Shown one piece after another: positions 58,194 to 64,000 of a DNA stretch of 64,000 bases; positions within the stretch are counted from its first letter, which is position 1; each line of letters opens with the position of its first letter. The stretch covers positions 248,001-312,000 of the forward strand of contig NZ_JAJUXI010000007.1 in assembly GCF_021390515.1 (NCBI RefSeq), written 5' to 3'. The stretch is from Dyadobacter sp. CY326 (GTDB lineage: Bacteria > Bacteroidota > Bacteroidia > Cytophagales > Spirosomataceae). Made by a program: the position numbers and the translations under genes. The notes below the pieces were generated by a model. It was not told the DNA's origin. It did no database searches and was given only the letters and a program-made list of their open reading frames with translations.

Positions 58194-61100
58194 TTAGTTA
58201 AAAATATAACGAATACCAATTTGTGCCTGCCAAACATCATTGATTGTTTGCGACTTAACAAATGCATCACGAACCAAAACAGGTTCTCCGTTTACAATCT
58301 GCGTTCCCATTCTGTAAGAAGGAACTCCATTTGCCGACACGCTTGCAAAGTTAAGCGGGTTGGACTGCGTGGAGTTTGAAGAAACAGTCACCTGATTTCC
58401 TACGCCCCATTTGTTGTTGATCATGTTGCCAATGTTGAAAACGTCAGCTCTCAGGCGAATGATGTTTTTCTTGTTTTTCGCTCCAACTTTTACATAGAAA
58501 TCCTGCTCAACAGTGAAGTCGAATCTTGTCAACCAAGGATATGCGCCGCCGTTACGTTCTGTGTATTGTCCTTTTCTTTTTGACAAATATGGGTGGTTAT
58601 CAATGTATTGCTGAAAAGCTGCCGACTGCTGCTCAGGAGAGAATGTGTAAGCCTTTCCATTAACAGTTGTGGTCAATGTGGAGAAAGAAACATCGGAAGC
58701 ATTTTTTGGGACAAACAACAAGTCATTGTTCTGACCGTCGCCATTCATGTCCGTAGAGCTGATGTAAGAAATCTTCGATCCACTGTTGGAAACACCACCC
58801 AATGTGAACATGGTTGCTCCACCGATTTTACCGCCGTATTCTTTGCGATAAGTTATATAACCCACAAACCGGTGACGCAAGTCGTTACCCGACCATGCAA
58901 GATCCAGATAATTCAGACCATTAACACCCGGAACGTTTCCTTCAACTGTGCTGGAAACCGAAGCGATGTCCTTCGCTTGTCCGTAAGTGTAACCAATCAT
59001 TCCACCGAAGCCGCGCACTGCCGCTTTTTCAAGTTTACCAGTGATTGAGTAAGAATAACCTTTGTTTGTATTGGTCAAAACGTAAACATTGGAAACTTTA
59101 TCTGAAACCGAACGAGCAATTGTTGCCGCGCTTCCGCTCAGACCTGAACCAGCAAAGCGATCACGTGTATCTGCGCCTACAAACTCTGTCGTTGGCGCCT
59201 TCAAGTTTACGTCAATGTAGCGCAATGCATTGTAGTTTTTGTTAAAGATCCCTTCAACCGTCGCTACAACGCCCCAGCCCAATTGCTGATCAATACCAAT
59301 GTTACTTTTCCAAACTTGTGGGAATTTCAGGTTCTCATCCGATGCATTCACCTGATAACCAGTCAGTTTAGTAGTTTTATCCTCTTCCGGATTGTAGCGT
59401 GACGGATCTAATGTAAATGGATATGCCGTTGTGTTACTTCCAGCCACCGTTGCAGAATTCACACCATTGTTACCCAGCTGATTAGAGATCAACACATAAG
59501 GAATTCTTGACAAGAACAATCCCGTTCCACCGCGAACCTGCGTAGTGCGGTTTCCTTTCACATCCCAGTTGAAACCAATACGTGGAGACAGATAGATGCG
59601 TGACTTTGGCACATTACCCGTGTTTACATTGTAAGCTTTGCCAGCTGGATCTTTAAATTCGATAGCAGCCACATCTGCATTATAATATTGTTTTGAAGTG
59701 TTCGGGATCGTGATATAATCGCCACGAAGACCAGCGGTAACCTTTAAGTTTTGTGCAACCTGATATTCGTCCTGCACATAAAGGCTGATCGTTTGCGTTT
59801 TGAAAACCTGCCAAGGTGGTGCCTGGCCTGGAAGCAACGAATAGCGATAGTTGAAACGAACCAATGTGTCCGGCGCAACGGTCAAATTTGGATTAGCAAG
59901 ATATGCATTGGCTGCATTTTTAAAATCCTGAATCGATTTGAAAACATAAACACCGTTTGAGGTTGGGAAGAACAAGTTGTTCGACTTGAAATATTCGTAA
60001 GAAGCACCAGCCGTAAGCGTGTGTTTTCCGGCGAAATAAGTCAGGTTATCTGTGATGTTCAATGTTGAATAATCCAGACGGTTGTTCGGCGTGAAAGGGT
60101 CCGAACCGATTGTTGTATAAGTTGACCCGTCCTTCTGGATTTCAACCGTTGGGAAAATAGGCGCTTTGTATTTTCTGTCCTCGATTTGCTTGTTAAATGT
60201 TCCGATCAGGTTGTTGGCAAATTTTCCTCCAAAGTTGGAATTCAATTCCGCTACAAAAGAACGCGTGTTATCCTGGATAATGTAACCTGTGTTTTCAGGA
60301 GAAATCGCGGAAAGTGAATTCGTACGGTTACCAAAACCTGCCGTGTTGCTGCTGTTGCTTTGGCTGATCAAAACGTCCGAATCAGAATCGTGGTGCGAGT
60401 AACGCAATGTCAGCTTGTGCGCGTCGCTAATGTTGTAGTCAATGCGGCCAAGGAATTTCTTACTTGTATTTTCATTGTTGAACCCGTCGATTGCACCGAT
60501 ATCATAATTGAATTTCTCTTTCATGAATGCGCCTAAATCTTCAAGATCGGCAGCAGTTGTGCGGGAAACGTTGCTTCCCGTTTGGCCACGGTTAAGCACG
60601 AAATCCAACGCAGGGCTTGAACGTTTTACAAATTCACCGTTTACAAAGAAGAAAAGCTTGTTCTTAACGATTGGCCCACCGAGGCGGAATCCAGTCGTTT
60701 TCTCATTGAATTCGTTGATTTTGATCGTGTTACCATCTGGTTTGTCACCCGCAAGGCTTTTGTTTTTGAAAAAGTGAAAAACAGAACCCGAAATTTCATT
60801 CGTTCCTGAGCGCGTTACGGCATTAATGCCAGCACCCGCAAAGCCCGATTGGCGCACGTCGAAAGGCGCAATGTTGATCTGAACTTCTTCAATTGCGTCC
60901 AGAGAGATCGCACTTGAACCTGTCCGGCCACCCGCAGCAGCCTCGTTACCCAACCCGAAACCGTTGTTGAACACAGAACCATCAATGGTAAAGTTGTTGT
61001 AACGGCTGTCCTGGCCTCCAAATGAGCGCCCATTTCCGTAAGCATTGTATTTCGTAATGTCGTTCAGCGTTCTTCCCAAAGTAGGAAGGCTGGTCAGCAA

Positions 61101-61550
61101 ACCTTTGTTAAAAGTCGTTGCTGCACCCGTACGGTCCGAGCTGAAAATGTCGCTCCCCGCGCCTGTCACAACCACTTCGCTCAATTCCGTTCCGCCGTCC
61201 TGCAAATCGAAGTTTACGTTCGCGGCAGTTCCCAGGTTAGCGTAAATGTTCTCCTGCGATTTGTCATTATAACCCACAAATGATACGGTCACCGTGTAAG
61301 GCCCGCCAACGCGAACCGCCGGAATTGTGTAAAGACCTTGTTCGTTTGTGATGGAGCCATACTTACTTCCTGACGGAACGTGAATTGCTACGACAGTTGC
61401 GCCCGGCAATACATCACCTTTGCTGTCTGCAACACGACCCGTGATTGCTGATGAAGTTACCTGCGCCTGAACATTCGGGCCAAACAGGGTTAATAGAAAG
61501 ACGACCAGCGCGAGTCCCGCTGCCCTGAAAAGTAAACTTTTCTGGTTCAT
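58194..61550 (-). CDS. TonB-dependent receptor, Oar-like
   Basis: A 1118-residue outer-membrane protein. Signal peptide (about 1-28), carboxypeptidase-regulatory-like domain (about 35-120, [20 protein letters not shown]), plug with VEVVVTG-like VVVTGAGSD and ALNAV-like [18 protein letters not shown], then a long barrel ending in IRYIFN. This layout matches Oar/Omp proteins of Myxococcus and Bacteroidota. There is no SusD partner. I use the ATG at 61550 because the further upstream frame has no signal peptide; leader and promoter elements lie beyond it. The ligand is unknown. Confidence 0.88.
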   Translation of the reverse strand: MNQKSLLFRAAGLALVVFLLTLFGPNVQAQVTSSAITGRVADSKGDVLPGATVVAIHVPSGSKYGSITNEQGLYTIPAVRVGGPYTVTVSFVGYNDKSQENIYANLGTAANVNFDLQDGGTELSEVVVTGAGSDIFSSDRTGAATTFNKGLLTSLPTLGRTLNDITKYNAYGNGRSFGGQDSRYNNFTIDGSVFNNGFGLGNEAAAGGRTGSSAISLDAIEEVQINIAPFDVRQSGFAGAGINAVTRSGTNEISGSVFHFFKNKSLAGDKPDGNTIKINEFNEKTTGFRLGGPIVKNKLFFFVNGEFVKRSSPALDFVLNRGQTGSNVSRTTAADLEDLGAFMKEKFNYDIGAIDGFNNENTSKKFLGRIDYNISDAHKLTLRYSHHDSDSDVLISQSNSSNTAGFGNRTNSLSAISPENTGYIIQDNTRSFVAELNSNFGGKFANNLIGTFNKQIEDRKYKAPIFPTVEIQKDGSTYTTIGSDPFTPNNRLDYSTLNITDNLTYFAGKHTLTAGASYEYFKSNNLFFPTSNGVYVFKSIQDFKNAANAYLANPNLTVAPDTLVRFNYRYSLLPGQAPPWQVFKTQTISLYVQDEYQVAQNLKVTAGLRGDYITIPNTSKQYYNADVAAIEFKDPAGKAYNVNTGNVPKSRIYLSPRIGFNWDVKGNRTTQVRGGTGLFLSRIPYVLISNQLGNNGVNSATVAGSNTTAYPFTLDPSRYNPEEDKTTKLTGYQVNASDENLKFPQVWKSNIGIDQQLGWGVVATVEGIFNKNYNALRYIDVNLKAPTTEFVGADTRDRFAGSGLSGSAATIARSVSDKVSNVYVLTNTNKGYSYSITGKLEKAAVRGFGGMIGYTYGQAKDIASVSSTVEGNVPGVNGLNYLDLAWSGNDLRHRFVGYITYRKEYGGKIGGATMFTLGGVSNSGSKISYISSTDMNGDGQNNDLLFVPKNASDVSFSTLTTTVNGKAYTFSPEQQSAAFQQYIDNHPYLSKRKGQYTERNGGAYPWLTRFDFTVEQDFYVKVGAKNKKNIIRLRADVFNIGNMINNKWGVGNQVTVSSNSTQSNPLNFASVSANGVPSYRMGTQIVNGEPVLVRDAFVKSQTINDVWQAQIGIRYIFN

Positions 61551-62001
61551 AAATTTGGTTGATTTGGTTTGTAATATTAGTAGCTTCATCAATGCTGATG
61601 AGTAATATTTACCGTAAAATAAGTTTTTTTTTATTTCAATAACAAAAACGCAAATCCTACTAAAATGCAATAGTATTCCTCGTAACTGCCTGATTTCTTG
61701 GAATAATTCAGAAATTCGTAACAATACTTCAATATTTTTCAGATTAACAAATTGTTAAGAAACTGACAGATGCGTCCCAATGCTTTTAAACGTGTTTTTG
61801 GTCTGACGAAAGTTTTTTTTGAGTCAAACAGAAATATTTTTTGGTAAAAAAAACAATGGCTGCTTTACTGCAAATCCAGTCCGCAACTAACTTTGCCCCG
61901 AATCAAATCCAACTGGAATTAACCAGCTCAGGAACTACTTTACAATCCCTGACATTAGTATTACTTCTGCATGACAGAAAAAAACATTAACCCATAATTT
62001 G
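61551..62001. other. 451-base AT-rich divergent promoter region
   Basis: Holds no convincing gene. Toward the TonB receptor (minus): TTTG (61643-61646) and TATTTTAC (61614-61621) with a 21-base spacer, one mismatch from the consensus. Toward the hydrolase (plus): TAACTTTG (61888-61895), exact -7 form. In the middle, TTAACAA-A-TTGTTAA (61744-61758) is a perfect 15-base palindrome, a possible operator. The rest is A/T-rich and featureless. Confidence 0.5.
61614..61646 (-). promoter_or_regulatory. candidate promoter of the Oar-like receptor
   Basis: On the minus strand TTTG (61643-61646), a 21-base spacer and TATTTTAC (61614-61621); the -7 box differs from TAnnTTTG at its last base. The leader would be about 60 bases. 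Tentative. Confidence 0.4.
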
Positions 62002-62778
62002 ATGCAGCTTAACTATAAACAAATCGGTGAAAGTGGCAGGCCAATGATCATTCTTCATGGCGTTTTCGGTTTTTTGGATAACTGGCTTACCATTGGCAAA
62101 ACCATTTCGGAGCACGGCTTCAAGGTTTATCTTGTAGACCAGCGCAATCACGGAAGATCTCCGCATGAAGGTCCACTGGATTTCCCGACACTGGCAGCGG
62201 ATTTGAAAGGTTTTCTGGACGAACATCAGATTACAAACCCGATTTTGGTCGGACATTCAATGGGTGGAAAAGCGGTTATGGAATATGCCGTAACTTATCC
62301 GGGCACATTCTCCGAGCTCGTCGTTGTTGACATTGGCCCAAAAGCTTACCCGATCCATCACAGGAAAATTCTGGAAGGACTGAATGCCATTCCAATTGAC
62401 GAAATCGAAACGAGAAATCAGGCTGACGAAATCCTGAGCGCTTATGAGCCGATATTGGCTGTTCGCCAGTTTTTGCTGAAAAATTTATACAGAAAGGAAG
62501 AAGGCGGTTTTGGCTGGCGATTTAACTTGCCGTTGCTGACGACGGATATGGCCAAAGTGGGTTCTGAGATCGTGTCAAAACAAAAAATTGAAGCTCCCAC
62601 CCTTTTCATGCGGGGCGAGAACTCCAATTACATTCAAGATGAAGACTGGGAAGGAATACTGAAAATATTTCCAAATGCCAAACTCGAAACCGTGAAAGAC
62701 GCAGGACATTGGGTGCAGGCAGAACAGCCCAAAGCGTTCGTTGCGATCCTAATGCAGTTTCTTGAACGGCCTATCTGA
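62002..62778 (+). CDS. alpha/beta hydrolase
   Basis: A 258-residue soluble alpha/beta hydrolase. The oxyanion segment is LHGVFGFLDNW (18-28), the nucleophile S86 is in GHSMGG, and the C-terminal His lies in DAGHWVQAEQP (about 233-243). DQRNHGRSPH follows strand 4. It resembles the YbfF/esterase group, which hydrolyse small acyl esters; the real substrate is unknown. I start at the ATG 62002 rather than the TTG one codon earlier. The last 8 bases overlap the convergent lipocalin gene. Confidence 0.85.
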   Translation: MQLNYKQIGESGRPMIILHGVFGFLDNWLTIGKTISEHGFKVYLVDQRNHGRSPHEGPLDFPTLAADLKGFLDEHQITNPILVGHSMGGKAVMEYAVTYPGTFSELVVVDIGPKAYPIHHRKILEGLNAIPIDEIETRNQADEILSAYEPILAVRQFLLKNLYRKEEGGFGWRFNLPLLTTDMAKVGSEIVSKQKIEAPTLFMRGENSNYIQDEDWEGILKIFPNAKLETVKDAGHWVQAEQPKAFVAILMQFLERPI

Positions 62779-63205
62779 TAAATTTAAGTCTGGGTTTGTT
62801 GCATTGCGTCATAATCATCTCATTGCCATTCAATTGTATATCCCAGCTCGGGCAATTCACACAATTCACCGATGCACACAACGGATTGGCCGGAACCGCA
62901 GTTTGCGGCCTGACCTCCATTAAATTGCCGTTGATAATGAATGCTCCTGGCACACAGCAGGCAGGCTTACCCGACGCATCCAGCACCACGCCATCCGCCC
63001 GAAAAACGAGCGTATCTGCCTTGCCGGCAGCCACTTGCTCCCAGATATTTTTGGTGCCGTCGATGGAATTTTTTTCTACTGCGGTGAGATACCATTTTCC
63101 CTGGATCGTCTCAAAAGCATAGGCGGTCATCGCAGACATGTCCTCTTTTTCTGTGCAAGATAAAAGCAGGGCTATACAAAGGGGAATGTATAGTAGTCGT
63201 TTCAT
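62771..63205 (-). CDS. lipocalin-like lipoprotein
   Basis: A 144-residue lipoprotein with a lipobox (MKRLLYIPLCIALLLSC, lipidated Cys17). The mature part begins a beta barrel with QGKWYLTAVEKNSIDG, typical of the lipocalin_4-type domain common in Bacteroidota, and has five further cysteines (CC at about 85, three in CASVNCVNC) likely to form disulfides. It probably sits on the outer membrane's inner face and may bind a small ligand. Start at 63205, because the longer frame lacks a signal sequence. Confidence 0.75.
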   Translation of the reverse strand: MKRLLYIPLCIALLLSCTEKEDMSAMTAYAFETIQGKWYLTAVEKNSIDGTKNIWEQVAAGKADTLVFRADGVVLDASGKPACCVPGAFIINGNLMEVRPQTAVPANPLCASVNCVNCPSWDIQLNGNEMIMTQCNKPRLKFIR

Positions 63206-63285
63206 TGTATTTAACTTTGTTCTTTCCCTTATGATACAAATCGCATGCATAAGGTTGGAAGGCCATTTAAATTTTGCATTAACTT

Positions 63286-63990
63286 ATGAATCAGCCCCGT
63301 ACAAAGCTTTATCTCATTCCAACCATATTAGCAGAAGACACACAGCACCAGGTGCTAAGTCCGCAAATTGTGGACAGCATTAAGAATTTGAATGTGTTTT
63401 TTGTGGAAAATGTCCGGACTGCGCGGCGATTCATCAGCAGCCTTAAAATTGGCAAAGTGATCGATGAAATCACCTTCATCGAGCTGCACAAAGACACCCC
63501 CGAAAACGTTACCATGGAGCATATGCGCAGCCTTCGCGAGGATGCGGGCGTGCTTTCGGAGGCAGGCTGCCCGGGCGTTGCAGACCCAGGCGCGGTGGCA
63601 GTTGGCATTGCGCACAGGCTTGGCATGCAGGTTGTTCCGCTGGTTGGCCCTTCGTCGATTTTGCTTGCATTAATGTCTTCCGGACTGAGCGGACAGTCGT
63701 TTGCCTTTCACGGTTATTTGCCCATTGATAAAGCAGAAAGAAAAAAAGCGTTGCAGCAAATTGAAAGAGATGCAAGACAGCACGGGCAAACACAAATTTT
63801 CATGGAAACACCTTTCCGGAACAATTCTTTTTTGGAGGCGATTTTGGAAGCGTGCGCGCCGGACACGCTGCTTTGCATTGCCGCTAATGTGACTGGAAAT
63901 GATGAATTTATCAAAACATTGCCGGTCAAGAACTGGAAAATGAACAAGCCGGATCTGCATAAAAAACCGACCATTTTCCTGATTGGTTAG
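63286..63990 (+). CDS. RsmI-like SAM-dependent methyltransferase
   Basis: A 234-residue tetrapyrrole-methylase-fold protein. SEAGCPGVADPGAV (91-104) and the KLYLIPTILAED start are RsmI-like; the GCPGVADPG loop binds SAM. RsmI itself methylates the 2'-O of C1402 in 16S rRNA and is about 286 residues; this shorter protein is a common Bacteroidota paralogue whose target is not established. It ends 10 bases before the window end. Confidence 0.82.
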   Translation: MNQPRTKLYLIPTILAEDTQHQVLSPQIVDSIKNLNVFFVENVRTARRFISSLKIGKVIDEITFIELHKDTPENVTMEHMRSLREDAGVLSEAGCPGVADPGAVAVGIAHRLGMQVVPLVGPSSILLALMSSGLSGQSFAFHGYLPIDKAERKKALQQIERDARQHGQTQIFMETPFRNNSFLEAILEACAPDTLLCIAANVTGNDEFIKTLPVKNWKMNKPDLHKKPTIFLIG

Positions 63991-64000
63991 CAGAAAAGAT

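Overview
The window reads as a chromosomal segment of a Bacteroidota bacterium, most likely order Cytophagales and close to Dyadobacter/Spirosomataceae; this is inferred from gene content and sequence style, not from a database match. The signs are TonB-dependent receptors with N-terminal carboxypeptidase-regulatory-like domains, an OmpA/PD40 fusion, a DUF5916 barrel protein, RNase H with a viroplasmin-like domain, weak Shine-Dalgarno sequences and several TTTG-N19-22-TAnnTTTG promoters typical of the Bacteroidota sigma factor. GC is moderate. I see no rRNA, tRNA, CRISPR array, prophage or insertion sequence.

Layout. 1-1.6 kb: SatD-like/DUF3307 pair (5' end cut by the window edge) and a small secreted protein. 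1.6-13.8 kb: a long minus-strand housekeeping run (ligA, dapA, class V aminotransferase, NUDIX-type regulator, MarC, MazG-like hydrolase, pepT, RNase H, tRNA methyltransferase, glycosyltransferase, pyrophosphatase, RF3). 14-18.7 kb: Uma2-type nuclease, rpe, a secreted DUF4038 glycosidase and a PD40-OmpA protein. 18.8-32.7 kb: an accessory surface-glycan locus on the plus strand. 32.7-36.5 kb: secreted lipase-like protein, M14 peptidase, barrel protein. 36.6-41.7 kb: helicase, rhodanese, dapF, rplS, fused NAD(P)HX repair enzyme, DUF433/DUF5615 pair. 41.9-49.2 kb: feoAB, divergent from ccmB-C-D-E-F. 49.3-61.6 kb: two TonB-dependent receptors, DUF3817, DUF5916, a leucine-rich-repeat protein, a polyprenyl synthetase and a patatin-like protein. 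62-64 kb: alpha/beta hydrolase, lipocalin-like lipoprotein and an RsmI-like methylase.

The most distinctive part is the glycan locus. A transketolase is split into an N-half (20796-21623) and a C-half (24375-25295). Between them lie a single-chain fusion of a short-chain sugar epimerase/dehydratase with a membrane-anchored family 2 glycosyltransferase, and a HigBA-type toxin-antitoxin pair. Around them are a GT39-like (GT-C) transferase, a second GT-C-like membrane protein, an OafA-type acyltransferase, a soluble GT2, an 894-residue orphan exported protein and an AlgX/AlgJ-like SGNH protein. Together they suggest assembly of a lipid-linked, O-acylated surface glycan that may carry a sugar made by two-carbon (ketol) transfer; the sugar and the final product are unknown.

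Transcription units are tightly packed, with many ATGA overlaps, and several convergent gene pairs share a bidirectional hairpin terminator. The feoA-ccmB divergent region has a good promoter overlapped by a spaced inverted repeat, a plausible operator linking iron import and haem delivery.
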